64,000 bases of DNA, from contig PWGV01000024.1 of the NCBI GenBank assembly GCA_003554585.1, forward strand, positions 1-64,000, written 5' to 3'. Below are positions 9,750-19,942 of this stretch, one piece after another. Below the pieces are notes generated by a model that worked only from the letters and a program-made list of their open reading frames with translations, was not told the origin of the DNA and ran no database searches. Both the position numbers and the translations under genes were made by a program. The stretch is from Halobacteroidaceae bacterium (GTDB taxonomy: Bacteria > Bacillota > Halanaerobiia > B1SED10-174). Position 1 is the stretch's first letter, and each line of letters starts with the position of its first letter.

Positions 9750-12185
9750 CTAGGCACTTTTTTTATCAAATTTAATTTTGCCGTCAGCGACCTCAACCTT
9801 GATTGTTTCTTCTGGTTGGAATTCTCCAGCAAGAACTTTGTCTGCCAGTGGATGTTCAATTAACCGCTGGATAGTCCTCCGCAGAGGTCGGGCTCCAAAC
9901 CGCCTGTCAAAACCTTCTTTGGCCAGGTGAACCTTGGCCTCAGGGGTAACATCCAGTTTCAATTTTTGTTCGGTTAAACGTTCCTGGAGTTCTTCCAGCA
10001 TCAGGTCCACTATTTGCTCAATGTGTTTTTGGTTCAGGGCATGGAATACAATGGTTTCGTCAACCCGGTTTAGGAATTCGGGCCGGAAGGTCCGGCGCAA
10101 TTCGCTGGTGACTTTTTCCTTCATTTTCTCGTAAAGTTGTTGCTCGTCTTCTTCTGCATCAACAGGCTGGAACCCAACTCCACCCTGTTTTTCAATTAAA
10201 GTTGCTCCCACGTTTGAGGTCATAATTACTACAGTATTTTTGAAGTCAACCCGTCTTCCGTGGGTGTCAGTAAGGTTCCCATCCTCGAGGATCTGCAGCA
10301 GGATATTGAAAACATCCGGGTGGGCCTTTTCAATTTCGTCAAACAGAACAACGGAGAAAGGACGCCTCCTTACCTTTTCGGTAAGCTGGCCACCTTCCTC
10401 GTGCCCTACATAACCCGGAGGAGAACCAACAAGGCGGGATACGGCGTGCTTTTCCATATATTCGGACATATCGATCCGGATCAGGGCATTTTCGTCGTTG
10501 AAAAGTGTTTCGGCCAGGGCCCTTGCCAGTTCCGTCTTACCTACACCGGTAGGTCCGAGGAAGATAAATGAACCGATGGGACGGCCGGGATCTTTTAACC
10601 CCGCCCTCGCCCGGCGGACGGCACGGGAAACTGCTGTGACTGCCTCATCCTGGCCGATTACCCTCTTGTGCAATTCATCTTCCAGGTGGAGCAGTTTCTG
10701 GGTTTCTTCGCTGGCAAGCTTGGTTACGGGAATTCCCGTCCACTGGGAGACAATCTGGGCAATATCCTCTTCGTCTACGGTTAACTCATCGCGCCCCTTT
10801 TGCTTGTCCCATTCTTCTTTCTTTTCTTCCAGTTCTTCTTTAAGTTTTTTTTCCTGGTCCCGGAGTTGAGCAGCTTTTTCAAACTCCTGGGAACGAATTG
10901 CTTCTTCTTTTTCATGTTCCACTTTTTCCAGTTCTTCGTTCAGTTTCTTAATTTCCGGAGGCCTTGTGTTCTCTTTGAGTCTTACCTTGGAACCAGCCTC
11001 ATCAATCAGGTCAATTGCTTTATCGGGAAGATAACGTTCTGTGATATAACGGTGGGAAAGATTTACTGCGGCTTCAATGGCAGAGTCAAGAATTTTAACC
11101 CGGTGGTGGGCTTCGTAGTTGTCGCGCAGGCCTTCCAGGATTTTCCTTGTTTCTTCAGGGGTGGATTCCTCTACGATTATTGACTGGAAACGCCTTTCCA
11201 GGGCGGAATCCTTTTCAATATACTTGCGGTATTCATCAAGGGTGGTTGCCCCAATACACTGCAGTTCTCCTCTTGCCAGAGCAGGCTTTAAAATATTGGC
11301 CGCATCTATAGCTCCCTCTGCCGCTCCTGCTCCAACCAGAGTATGCAGCTCGTCGATAAATAATACAACATCTCCGGCCTGACGGATTTCTTCCATTACG
11401 GATTTCATTCTCTTTTCAAATTCACCCCGGTACTTGGAACCCGCAACAATTGCACTCAGGTCAAGCAGAATTACCCTCTTGTTAAGGAGAATTTCCGGTG
11501 CGTTCCCTTCAACAATTCTCTGGGCAAGGCCTTCGGCTATCGCCGTTTTCCCTACCCCGGGCTCCCCGATTAAAACCGGGTTATTCTTGGTTCGCCGACT
11601 CAAAATCTGGATGACCCGCTCGATTTCCCGGGAACGACCGATAACCGGGTCCAATTTGTTGTCCTGGGCTTGCTGGGTAAGATCACGGCTAAACTCATCC
11701 AGGGTGGGTGTATTGGATTTGGTCTGGCTCCGGGCAGGCTGTTCCCCCGAAGCTCCACCCAGGTGGCTCATTACTTCATTGCGCAAAGTTTCCAGGTCTG
11801 CTCCCAGCTCTGTTAAAACCCTGGCCGCAACCCCTTCACCTTCCCTGATCAAACCCAGGAGAAGGTGTTCAGTTCCTATATAATTGTGGTTTAACTGGCG
11901 GGCTTCATCCAGAGCAAGATTCAAAACTTTCTTGGAACGAGGGGTAAGAGTAATTTCGGGATTCTGCCCTGCTTCCATTTCCCCCACGTACCGTTCTACG
12001 CTCTGGCGAACCTGGTCCAGGTTGATTCCTATGGACCGCAGTGCTTTTGCTGCTACTCCCTGCCCTTCCTGGATCAATCCTAAAAGCAGGTGTTCAGTTC
12101 CTATATAATTATGGTTTAAGCGCCTGGCTTCTTTCTCAGCTAACATTAGCACCTTCTGTGCTCTCTCTGTATATCTACCGAACAT
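9750..12185 (-). CDS. clpC: ATP-dependent Clp protease ATP-binding subunit ClpC
   Basis: Two Clp_N repeats, two AAA domains ([32 protein letters not shown]), UVR linker; start trimmed to [10 protein letters not shown]. Confidence 0.97.
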   Translation of the reverse strand: MFGRYTERAQKVLMLAEKEARRLNHNYIGTEHLLLGLIQEGQGVAAKALRSIGINLDQVRQSVERYVGEMEAGQNPEITLTPRSKKVLNLALDEARQLNHNYIGTEHLLLGLIREGEGVAARVLTELGADLETLRNEVMSHLGGASGEQPARSQTKSNTPTLDEFSRDLTQQAQDNKLDPVIGRSREIERVIQILSRRTKNNPVLIGEPGVGKTAIAEGLAQRIVEGNAPEILLNKRVILLDLSAIVAGSKYRGEFEKRMKSVMEEIRQAGDVVLFIDELHTLVGAGAAEGAIDAANILKPALARGELQCIGATTLDEYRKYIEKDSALERRFQSIIVEESTPEETRKILEGLRDNYEAHHRVKILDSAIEAAVNLSHRYITERYLPDKAIDLIDEAGSKVRLKENTRPPEIKKLNEELEKVEHEKEEAIRSQEFEKAAQLRDQEKKLKEELEEKKEEWDKQKGRDELTVDEEDIAQIVSQWTGIPVTKLASEETQKLLHLEDELHKRVIGQDEAVTAVSRAVRRARAGLKDPGRPIGSFIFLGPTGVGKTELARALAETLFNDENALIRIDMSEYMEKHAVSRLVGSPPGYVGHEEGGQLTEKVRRRPFSVVLFDEIEKAHPDVFNILLQILEDGNLTDTHGRRVDFKNTVVIMTSNVGATLIEKQGGVGFQPVDAEEDEQQLYEKMKEKVTSELRRTFRPEFLNRVDETIVFHALNQKHIEQIVDLMLEELQERLTEQKLKLDVTPEAKVHLAKEGFDRRFGARPLRRTIQRLIEHPLADKVLAGEFQPEETIKVEVADGKIKFDKKSA

Positions 12186-13239
12186 TTTGGACACCTCCAT
12201 CAAGCTTCTTCTTAATTAATTCCGCCCTCTTGATATCTCTTTCTTTTTCATCCAGTTCCCTGTTATTTATTCTCTGCAGAGTTGCCGGGCGAATTAAAAC
12301 CATTAACTGGCTCAAAATTGTGGGATCTATCTCTTTAATTATTTCCAGGTCAATACCGAGTTTTAAGTCTGATAAAAGGGAAATTGCTTCTTCGCTGGTC
12401 ATCTTCTGGGCATAAGCTAAAACACCGTATGCTCTCCACACCTGGTCTTTTATATCGATTTCCCTTTCCCGCAATAGAAACTGCCTGGCCTGCCTTTCTC
12501 GCTCCACTACCTGTTCAATAACTCCAGAGATATTATCTATCATTTCCTCTTCCTTTAATCCCAGGCTGGTTTGATTGGAAAGCTGAAAAATATTACCCGC
12601 TGATTCGCTTCCTTCCCCGTAAAGACCTCGCACAGCCAAACCCAGGCGAGTAACCAGCTGCAGGGTCTGCTTTAGGTTTCCTGTCAATGCTAATCCCGGC
12701 AGATGAACCATTACTGAAACCCGAAGACCTGTTCCTAAATTGGTAGGACAACAGGAAAGATAGCCCCATTTCTCCTGGAAGGCATATTCCAATTTTTCCT
12801 CCAGCCCGTCATCCACTTCCTCGGCCAAGCGCAGGGCATCCTGCAATTGCATTCCTGGGAAAAGAACTTGAATTCTAAGGTGGTCTTCTTCGTTGACCAT
12901 AATACTTATCATCTGGTCTTCGTCAATCGCAAGTCCTTTTTCAGGGCCCTGGGAAGCGTGATTGATGCTGATCAGGTGCCTTTCCACCAGCCCTCTTTTT
13001 TCCAGTTCAGAAAGATCTTCCATCTGGAGAAAGTCCAATTTATACTGTAACTCCCCCAGGGCTTGCTTAACTTTTTCCCTGACCTGATGGAGTTGTTTTG
13101 CATCCTCGCGGCTGGGGAAAGAATAATCAGCAAGGTTACGAGCCAGCCTGGCCCGGCTGGAGATTACAACATCGTTCATTGGGCCCTTACCCTGCATCCA
13201 TTTGCTCTGTTCTGATTGAACTCTTTTATCCAGGGACAT
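12175..13239 (-). CDS. mcsB: Protein arginine kinase McsB
   Basis: Guanido kinase-like: [35 protein letters not shown]. Confidence 0.95.
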   Translation of the reverse strand: MSLDKRVQSEQSKWMQGKGPMNDVVISSRARLARNLADYSFPSREDAKQLHQVREKVKQALGELQYKLDFLQMEDLSELEKRGLVERHLISINHASQGPEKGLAIDEDQMISIMVNEEDHLRIQVLFPGMQLQDALRLAEEVDDGLEEKLEYAFQEKWGYLSCCPTNLGTGLRVSVMVHLPGLALTGNLKQTLQLVTRLGLAVRGLYGEGSESAGNIFQLSNQTSLGLKEEEMIDNISGVIEQVVERERQARQFLLREREIDIKDQVWRAYGVLAYAQKMTSEEAISLLSDLKLGIDLEIIKEIDPTILSQLMVLIRPATLQRINNRELDEKERDIKRAELIKKKLDGGVQNVR

Positions 13240-13245
13240 TTTTGC

Positions 13246-13761
13246 TCACCCCTCCAATTCCTTCTCCAGTTTTTTGATTTCGTCTCTAATTCGAGCAGCT
13301 TCTTCGAAATTTTCCTCCCGGACAGCCTTTTCCATCTCCTGACGCTTTTTCTCAATTTCTCGCTTTTTACGGATCAGTCCTCCGGTCCGAGCAGGCAACT
13401 TTCCTCGATGTTCCTCGCGACCGTGGATTCTTTTAATCAGGGGAGTTAACTGTTCTTCAAAATTTTCAAAACACCGGGCACAGCCCAGGCGGCCTTTTTC
13501 CCGGAATTCGCTGTAGGAGAGTCCGCAATTCGGGCAATCGGAAACTCCAACCAATCCTCCTGCAGGAGTTTCTTGCTGGGGATACTCGCCGCCCAAAAAC
13601 CCGGTTAAAAAATTATGCAGGGAGAGGGGATCCTCGGCAAAACTGAATTCTCCTTTTTTCTGGGCACAATCCTGGCAGAGATAAATTTCAGTTTTTTGAT
13701 TGTTTACTATCTTGGTCAGGTGAACATTCGCTTTATTCTTACCGCATTCCTGGCAAAGCAT
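13246..13761 (-). CDS. mcsA: McsA, activator of McsB (Zn/UVR protein)
   Basis: CxxC motifs MLCQECGKNKA, YLCQDCAQKKG, DCPNCGLSY and C-terminal UVR motif. Confidence 0.94.
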   Translation of the reverse strand: MLCQECGKNKANVHLTKIVNNQKTEIYLCQDCAQKKGEFSFAEDPLSLHNFLTGFLGGEYPQQETPAGGLVGVSDCPNCGLSYSEFREKGRLGCARCFENFEEQLTPLIKRIHGREEHRGKLPARTGGLIRKKREIEKKRQEMEKAVREENFEEAARIRDEIKKLEKELEG

Positions 13762-13764
13762 GGC

Positions 13765-14235
13765 TCAACCCTCCTTGTGTAAATTCCAGTAAAGACTTTC
13801 AATAACACTTTTCAATATTTTGCCCCGCAAAATATCCCGGCGGGGGAGCGATATATCCAGAATATCCCTCCGGACTATATTCTGTAACAGGAGACATTCT
13901 CTCCTGGTTAAAAGTTTATCTCTCTCCAGGCGGTGTAAAATATCCAGTGCTTCCTGTTGAGTTACTCCACTTCCAAGAGAGTTATGCAAACGAGAAAGGT
14001 ATTCTTTCCTTTTTTCGCGGGGAATTTCTACTATCTCCACATAACCCCCGCCGCCTCGCTGGCTCTGGACCAGGTAACCCCGGTCCAGGGAAAACCTGGT
14101 TTGTAAAACATAGCTAACCTGGGAAGGCGCACAATCGAAGCGGGCGGCAACTTCATTCCGTTGAATGCGGAGTCGCCCCTGTTTTCCCAGCATTTTTTTC
14201 AGATAATATTCAATCCTGGTTACCAGGGTATCCAA
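13765..14235 (-). CDS. ctsR: Transcriptional repressor CtsR
   Basis: MDTLVTRIEYYLKKMLG...RNEVAARFDCAPSQVSYVLQTRFSLDRGYLVQSQRGGGGYVEI; TTG start with GGAGGGG SD at about 14242-14248. Confidence 0.95.
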   Translation of the reverse strand: MDTLVTRIEYYLKKMLGKQGRLRIQRNEVAARFDCAPSQVSYVLQTRFSLDRGYLVQSQRGGGGYVEIVEIPREKRKEYLSRLHNSLGSGVTQQEALDILHRLERDKLLTRRECLLLQNIVRRDILDISLPRRDILRGKILKSVIESLYWNLHKEG

Positions 14236-14248
14236 GACCAGCCCCTCC

Positions 14249-14281
14249 TTTGACTTTGACTTTGACTTTGACTTTGACTTT
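14249..14281 (-). repeat. Hexamer tandem array (5 x TTTGAC / GTCAAA) immediately upstream of the ctsR SD
   Basis: tttgactttgactttgactttgactttgacttt read directly on + strand. Confidence 0.98.
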
Positions 14282-14289
14282 CTTTGTCT
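14273..14289 (-). promoter_or_regulatory. CtsR operator
   Basis: Minus strand AGACAAA-GAA-AGTCAAA versus CtsR consensus RGTCAAA-NAN-RGTCAAA: one mismatch; overlaps predicted +1. Confidence 0.8.
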
Positions 14290-14292
14290 TTT

Positions 14293-14321
14293 ATTTTAAT
14301 TGTTTTTCCCGGGGCTGGCAA
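14293..14321 (-). promoter_or_regulatory. Sigma-A type promoter of the ctsR operon
   Basis: Minus strand TTGCCA (14316-14321), 17-nt spacer, TAAAAT (14293-14298). Confidence 0.75.
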
Positions 14322-14336
14322 AAGCTATTAAAGAGC

Positions 14337-14372
14337 AAAAAAGCCCGTCTATTCAATTGAGCAGGCTTTTTG
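14337..14372 (-). terminator. Putative terminator between the nitrilase gene and ctsR promoter
   Basis: AAAAAGCCtGCTC...cGGGCTTTTTT hairpin on minus strand. Confidence 0.5.
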
Positions 14373-14398
14373 CAGACTTATGCAATTATTACTTCACT

Positions 14399-15406
14399 TT
14401 ATTTTATTTTAAGAAGTTTTTCATAGCTTTTTGTCAGATAATCCCTGTATAGCTCTGCTGGAAGAGAGGTCTTTTTAGCCCTGGTTTTTTCCAGTAAAGC
14501 CCGGGAAAGTTTGGCCTGAACCAGATTTCCCTGCTCGGGATTTTTTGATTCCGCAATTACCCCCTCCCCATCAGGGGTAATTGCCCCGGGAGCGTAAATC
14601 CCTGCTTTCCCGGTAAACTTAAAACCAAAAAAATCCCCTACAAGAGCACTTTTTATTCCAAAAACTGGTTCCTCCTGGACCCGGGCCCAGATCCCCCGCA
14701 GAGCCATATGCTCACTGTAATCGGGATTAATATCGGCAATAGGAACCAGGACCAGGTCCGCTCCACGGGCCCCGGCCAGCCGAAAAATTTCAAAGTAAGA
14801 TGCATCCATACAAACCGGCATGGCCAGTTGCCACCCACCGGCAATCTCAATTACCTCCAGCTCTGAACCTGTTTCTACCTCCCACTGATTTTCCAGGGGA
14901 ACCAGGTTCATTTTACTCTGGGCCAGAATTAATTTTCCTTCAGGGTCAAACAGGTGAGCAGTATTAAATAATCTACCTTTTTGGACGGTAAACATGCTCC
15001 CCGCGGCTATATATATCCCGGCTCTCCTGGCCAGGACACTAAAGACCTCGTGGTAAACCTTGCTAAAATAGGGGGCCACAAACCTGAAAACTTCTCCTGG
15101 ATCAAGTTTATTTTCATCTTCCGCCCCAATTACGGGCAGCAACCCCAAAAGGGGAAGAGTCACATATTCGGGATAAAGAAAAAGCTGATTACCCCTTCTC
15201 TGGGCTTCCAAAAGCGGCTGATAAAGCCAGTCAACATATTCCTTAATATTGCGGGCAGATATTAATTCCATCTGGGAGCAGGCAACTCTCAATTCTTCTC
15301 GAGCAGGGCAGGGAGGACAGGGGGGAAATTTCTTGTCTGCCAGAGCTTTTTTGATTGCACCAGCCCTGGTTTTCCACTGCAAAAAGGCTTTAACCAGAGG
15401 CAGCAT
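14399..15406 (-). CDS. Carbon-nitrogen hydrolase (nitrilase superfamily), catalytic triad apparently intact
   Basis: Glu in LFLYPEY, Lys in AQSKMNLVP, Cys in MPVCMDASYFEIFRLAGARGADLVLVP. Confidence 0.8.
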   Translation of the reverse strand: MLPLVKAFLQWKTRAGAIKKALADKKFPPCPPCPAREELRVACSQMELISARNIKEYVDWLYQPLLEAQRRGNQLFLYPEYVTLPLLGLLPVIGAEDENKLDPGEVFRFVAPYFSKVYHEVFSVLARRAGIYIAAGSMFTVQKGRLFNTAHLFDPEGKLILAQSKMNLVPLENQWEVETGSELEVIEIAGGWQLAMPVCMDASYFEIFRLAGARGADLVLVPIADINPDYSEHMALRGIWARVQEEPVFGIKSALVGDFFGFKFTGKAGIYAPGAITPDGEGVIAESKNPEQGNLVQAKLSRALLEKTRAKKTSLPAELYRDYLTKSYEKLLKIK

Positions 15407-16152
15407 TATTGACCACCTCCGGATAGCTTTTCCAGGAAATTTTCCACCGTTGGAGAGCTTAACTGGGAACCAACAGGAAAAATTTGCCGGGCTTCCTCCC
15501 TTTTTTTCTCTTCAAGAGAGGCCCTGATTGAACCCCAGCCTTTTTTTAGAATCCCCGTCCTATCTTTTGTGGCTTCACAGGGGGCAAAAACCGCTCCCGG
15601 CCGGGATTTACATCCAGCCTCAACACCCCAGAACTGATTTCGCTGGACTTCTCTCCACAAACCAGACAATTCCCAGCGCCAGCCTCCCAGTTTTTCCCGG
15701 TCAACTAAAGGAGCCAGAACAATGTCGCCCCCCATCCCGGCAAGAACTCTCCCGTATTCGGGAGTATAAACATCCTTACCCAATGACAGGGCCAGGTTGC
15801 CCAGTTCAGTGGGGAAAATATTTATATCCCCCTTTTTTTTGCTTCCGATTTCAGCCTGTATCCCGATTTCATTTCCCGAATAATCAAAGATTACACTGAC
15901 CATTTTCCCTGCAGGGTTTTTAATTGGACCAGGAACAAGGAAAACATTAAAATCTTTTGCAATCTCACCGTGGATGGAGAACCAGTCTTCTGCAGTTATA
16001 TTATCTTCTCCCCCAGTGTTTCCCGGCAGGAGAACCAGTTCAACCCCCTGTCCCTTTAATTTCTCCACTTCGCTCTTTGCCCTTTGCAGATAGCTCTCAA
16101 AACCTGGGGGTTGTTTCTCCCAGGAAATTACTCCTATATCAGTTTTGCTCAT
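15406..16152 (-). CDS. Carbon-nitrogen hydrolase-like protein, apparently lacking the catalytic Cys and Glu
   Basis: Nitrilase-like order of motifs but LLPGNTGG replaces LxPE and LSLGKDVYTPEYGRVLAGMGGDIVLAP replaces xCYDxxFPE; start trimmed to MSKTDIGV. Confidence 0.65.
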   Translation of the reverse strand: MSKTDIGVISWEKQPPGFESYLQRAKSEVEKLKGQGVELVLLPGNTGGEDNITAEDWFSIHGEIAKDFNVFLVPGPIKNPAGKMVSVIFDYSGNEIGIQAEIGSKKKGDINIFPTELGNLALSLGKDVYTPEYGRVLAGMGGDIVLAPLVDREKLGGWRWELSGLWREVQRNQFWGVEAGCKSRPGAVFAPCEATKDRTGILKKGWGSIRASLEEKKREEARQIFPVGSQLSSPTVENFLEKLSGGGQ

Positions 16153-18049
16153 CCGCCTGCCTCCTCCAGTCAATAGCCAGAGCATAACCCAGAAATCCCG
16201 CACAGGTGGCAAAAGCCAGACCTGTCTTTGCTTTTCCTGTCTGGGTATCAACAGTTTCGCAGGCAAGTCCACCGTCAAGGGCCGCTCTCATTAACCATTC
16301 CCTGTTTTCACCTGCCCGGTAACCCGAGAGAAGTTCGCTTACTGCAGCTAAAACCCAGGCTCCGTCAGCATGGGCAGAAGAAATTCCAGGGAATTTTCCC
16401 TCTTCCAGGTAATACTGGTTTTGCGAGGAATTGATCCATTCCATCGTATTCTGGTAAAGCGGATCTTCAATATCCAGAAAACCCCAGTAAGGCAAAAGAG
16501 AAAGAGCCCCCGGTGGGTTTTCATAAAGTTCATGGTTGCCCCGGGCGTCAAAAGTCCCGGCCAGGATCTCTCTCTGGTCATCAGTTTTCACAACTGCATG
16601 GTCGTAAATAGATTTTTCTATTCCCTCCCGCAGCCTTTTTAACCAGGAGACCGGAAGACCCAGTAAATTGGCTCGGGCCAGTTCCCTGAAAAAACCCAAA
16701 ACCCGCCAGATCAAAACCTGGTTGTAAGTAACGTAGGGATAGGTGGGAGGGTCATCTGCAGGATCAAGGAAGGTTGCAAAAAGAAATTCATCCTCGTGTT
16801 TCCAGGCATATAACCAGCGGAAAAAATCCTTTGCCATGCTATTAATCGGCATTCCCCCAACAAGCAATTTGCCTCCAGGAAGCTTCCAAAACCTTTCCAT
16901 GGCAATAAAATAGGCGCAAAGCTGGTCAACCTCAAAACCGGGATATAGTTCTCCCCCGGTAATATACTGGCTGTGGGTCCCTCCCTCATTCCAGTGCCTG
17001 TTTACAGCAAGCTTAAATAATTCTTTTCCCCTGTTCCGGTCTATTTCAATAATACCCGGTAAACTCCAGAGAAGCGAATCTCTTGGCCAGTATGCACCAC
17101 TCACATAATAACGGGGGCTCCTGGAAGTAAGGAGGTGGAGCTCTCCTTTTTCAATAGAACGCCCCTGGGCGTAAAAATAGTTGAAAAAAAGATTGTAGTT
17201 TAGTTTTCTTTCCAGAGCAGGGGGACCCGCTAAAACTTTCCTTTCCTGGAGCCAGTCCCTGCTTTTTGAAAGCAACTCCTTCCAGCCCTGTCGTTGCAGG
17301 TGAATACAGGTTGTTGCAGCCCCGTCAGGATCAGCGCCCACGGCAAGGTAAAGGGGCCAGACTACTTTTTCCCCGGGATTAACTAAAAAATCCTGTTCCA
17401 GGACAAACTCAATTTTTTCTCTTCCTGTTGAAATACCTTCCCCTTCTTGCAGTAGCCTTGTTTTTTCTCCCCCACCAACCTGGATCCGATCCCCTCCTTC
17501 TCCACCCTTCATTGCAAGGGCACCAAGGGATAGTCCACTGGAAAACTCCAGGTTCAGCGTTTGAGTCCAGCTATCCTGAACTATACGTTTCTCTCCCGAA
17601 ATTCGGCGTGATCTGTAGATAGTCTGGTTACAGCCCACCCAGTTCCCTTTAAAACCAAGGGAAATATTCTGGGCAAAAAGACCTTCATTTTTATAGCCAA
17701 ATACTATCACCCCTCCCCTTTCTTCAGGGGGAAAGAGGTAGGTTATTTCCATTTTACCTCCCGGACAGGAGATTTCAACGACTGGGATCCAGTGATCAAG
17801 TTGTTTCCAGTTCCATTTTTTTGGTTGTAAAACTCGATCCTGCTGGCGGCAAAAGGGAACAAGGAAATATTTCCCCGCCTCGGGGCGAAATTCTAACAGG
17901 CCCCGGGCCTTTTCACTCAAAAGGTTGACGCTTTCCACAAGGCCCTGCTGAAAAAGGGCAGGTAGCGCCAGATACTCATTGCCGGTAGCCAGAACCTCTG
18001 CCCCGGAATTTTCCTGGGGTGCCCTGGTCAAAATTTTTCCCTCTCCCAT
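16139..18049 (-). CDS. Putative (alpha/alpha)6-barrel glycoside hydrolase (GH15/GH125-like)
   Basis: YYVSGAYWPRDSLLWSLPGII, GGTHSQYITGGELYPGFEVDQLCAYFIAMERFW. Confidence 0.5.
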   Translation of the reverse strand: MGEGKILTRAPQENSGAEVLATGNEYLALPALFQQGLVESVNLLSEKARGLLEFRPEAGKYFLVPFCRQQDRVLQPKKWNWKQLDHWIPVVEISCPGGKMEITYLFPPEERGGVIVFGYKNEGLFAQNISLGFKGNWVGCNQTIYRSRRISGEKRIVQDSWTQTLNLEFSSGLSLGALAMKGGEGGDRIQVGGGEKTRLLQEGEGISTGREKIEFVLEQDFLVNPGEKVVWPLYLAVGADPDGAATTCIHLQRQGWKELLSKSRDWLQERKVLAGPPALERKLNYNLFFNYFYAQGRSIEKGELHLLTSRSPRYYVSGAYWPRDSLLWSLPGIIEIDRNRGKELFKLAVNRHWNEGGTHSQYITGGELYPGFEVDQLCAYFIAMERFWKLPGGKLLVGGMPINSMAKDFFRWLYAWKHEDEFLFATFLDPADDPPTYPYVTYNQVLIWRVLGFFRELARANLLGLPVSWLKRLREGIEKSIYDHAVVKTDDQREILAGTFDARGNHELYENPPGALSLLPYWGFLDIEDPLYQNTMEWINSSQNQYYLEEGKFPGISSAHADGAWVLAAVSELLSGYRAGENREWLMRAALDGGLACETVDTQTGKAKTGLAFATCAGFLGYALAIDWRRQADEQN

Positions 18050-18116
18050 TTATTCCCCTCCCTCCTTCTGCCCAATATCTTCTATTTTTTTTCATTTTTC
18101 CCTTTTACTTTAAAAC

Positions 18117-18142
18117 AAAAAAGGTCCATTCCGGACCCTTTC
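18117..18142 (-). terminator. Intrinsic terminator downstream of cysS
   Basis: Minus strand GGTCCggaatGGACC followed by TTTTTT. Confidence 0.7.
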
Positions 18143-18153
18143 TTAATTCCAAA

Positions 18154-19566
18154 CTAATTATTTTTTTCTCCCCTTTTTATCCTTTCCCAGCGAACACCCT
18201 CAGGAGTGTCCATCAAGTGGATCCCTTTTTCAAGGAGTTGATCTCTTATGGCGTCAGCCTCTACCCAGTTTCTCTTTTTCCTTGCTTCTTCACGCCGTTC
18301 AATCAATTCCCTGATTTCATCGGAAATCTCTTCCTCTTCCCGTTTTTCCATCCCCGCCAAACCAAGCCCAAGAACCCGGTCACAATCAAGAAGAAACTGG
18401 TGATAATTCTGGCTGGGTTCTTCGCCCCGCAGGACGTCCCAGATTAGACCGATAGCTCGGGGAACATTCAGGTCGTCATTAACGGCTTCTTTAAACCTTT
18501 CTCTATAAACCTCCATCCGGGGTTCACCGCCTTCTTTTGGCGGAGCTTCTCTAAATTTAAGAAAATGTTCGGTTAATCGATCAATTGCTTTCTGGGCTCC
18601 CTGCAGGGCTTTCCAGGTGAAATTAACTTTTTTCCTGTAGTGGGCATTCAGAAGAAGATATCTGAAAGATATGGGGTCATAGCCCTTTTCTTCAATATTA
18701 TCCAGGGTATAAAAATTACCCAGGCTTTTGGCCATTTTCCCCCCGTCAACCTGCAAAAACTCGCTGTGCACCCAGTATTTCACCATTTCCTTGCCCTTGA
18801 AACCCCAGTTTTGAGCAATTTCGTTTTCATGGTGAATGGGGATATGGTCCACTCCACCGGTATGGATATCAAAAAAATCGTCAAGGTATTTTAAGCCCAT
18901 GGCCGAGCACTCAATATGCCAGCCGGGGTAACCCATTCCCCAGGGACTGGGCCACTGCATGATGTGGTTTTGGGGAGCCTTTTTCCATAAGGCAAAGTCT
19001 GCAGGGTGTCTTTTTTCCGGGTTAACTTCAACCCGGGCCCCTTCCAGTTGTTCCTCGAGATCAATTCCCGATAATTGGCCATAGTTGGGGAAGGTGGAAA
19101 TATCAAAATATATCCCATCACTGATTTCATAGGCGCAACCATTATCCACTAAAACCTTAACAAAATCAATCATTTCCTGGATATGGTCCGTAGCCTTACA
19201 GGCAATTGTTGGGTCTTTAATATTTAATTGGGCAGAATGGGTGAAAAAAACTTCAGTATAAAATTCTGCAATTTCATAAGGTGTTTTCTTTTGTTTACGG
19301 GCTTCTAAGACCACCTTGTCTTCACCTTCGTCCGCATCGGAAACCAGGTGCCCCACATCTGTAATATTCATAACGTGGCGAACCTTATAATTATTAAACT
19401 CCAGGACCCGCCGGAGAATATCAGAAAAAACGTATGCTCTCATATTACCGATATGAGCATAGTCATAAACGGTGGGGCCACAGGTATAGAGGCCGACCCA
19501 GGGTGGTTTCTGAGGTTGAAACTTTTCTTTTTTTCTGGTCTTGGTGTTAAAAATAAAAAGATCCAT
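18154..19566 (-). CDS. cysS: Cysteinyl-tRNA synthetase
   Basis: YTCGPTVYDYAHIGNMRAYVFSDILRR; GWHIECSAMGLKYL; KMAKSLGNF. Confidence 0.97.
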   Translation of the reverse strand: MDLFIFNTKTRKKEKFQPQKPPWVGLYTCGPTVYDYAHIGNMRAYVFSDILRRVLEFNNYKVRHVMNITDVGHLVSDADEGEDKVVLEARKQKKTPYEIAEFYTEVFFTHSAQLNIKDPTIACKATDHIQEMIDFVKVLVDNGCAYEISDGIYFDISTFPNYGQLSGIDLEEQLEGARVEVNPEKRHPADFALWKKAPQNHIMQWPSPWGMGYPGWHIECSAMGLKYLDDFFDIHTGGVDHIPIHHENEIAQNWGFKGKEMVKYWVHSEFLQVDGGKMAKSLGNFYTLDNIEEKGYDPISFRYLLLNAHYRKKVNFTWKALQGAQKAIDRLTEHFLKFREAPPKEGGEPRMEVYRERFKEAVNDDLNVPRAIGLIWDVLRGEEPSQNYHQFLLDCDRVLGLGLAGMEKREEEEISDEIRELIERREEARKKRNWVEADAIRDQLLEKGIHLMDTPEGVRWERIKRGEKNN

Positions 19567-19582
19567 GTCTCTTCCTCCCTGA

Positions 19583-19942
19583 CTATTGCAGGTTTTCTAT
19601 ATATTTTATGCTAGGGAGAGCTAATTTTAAATCTTTTTTTTCCGGAGCAACAAATAACTGGCAGTGGCACATCCCATCCTCTTCGATTTCCTGCTTGTGC
19701 CAGTGGCAGGGACAGATCTTTTTCCTATCTTCTTCCTTGTCCCTGGTAACTGTCCTGCACGGGCAGTACTGCCGACCGTATTGTTTTTTGTTTTCTACAA
19801 GGCCCTTGAGAATCATATCAACTATTTCAGGATCGGGATTTAATCTGTACCCCGCTTTTTCCGCATATTTTTCCGCAAAAGCCCTCATTTTTTTCATTTC
19901 ACTATCATGTTCACTCATCTTTTTTTCCCTCCATTTCTTCAA
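19583..19942 (-). CDS. Ferredoxin-thioredoxin reductase catalytic domain protein
   Basis: CPC...CPCHWHK...CHCQLF cysteine pattern typical of FTR beta subunit. Confidence 0.88.
   Translation of the reverse strand: MKKWREKKMSEHDSEMKKMRAFAEKYAEKAGYRLNPDPEIVDMILKGLVENKKQYGRQYCPCRTVTRDKEEDRKKICPCHWHKQEIEEDGMCHCQLFVAPEKKDLKLALPSIKYIENLQ

Noticed and set aside
9934-11883. Multiple + strand ORFs opposite clpC, including phenylalanine-rich 10800-11183
   Set aside because: Composition mirrors Lys/Glu-rich ClpC linker on the other strand; artefactual
14249-14281. Hexamer array considered as multiple independent CtsR operators
   Set aside because: 6-nt period does not give the 3-nt spacer between heptamers; only the 14273-14289 site fits the consensus
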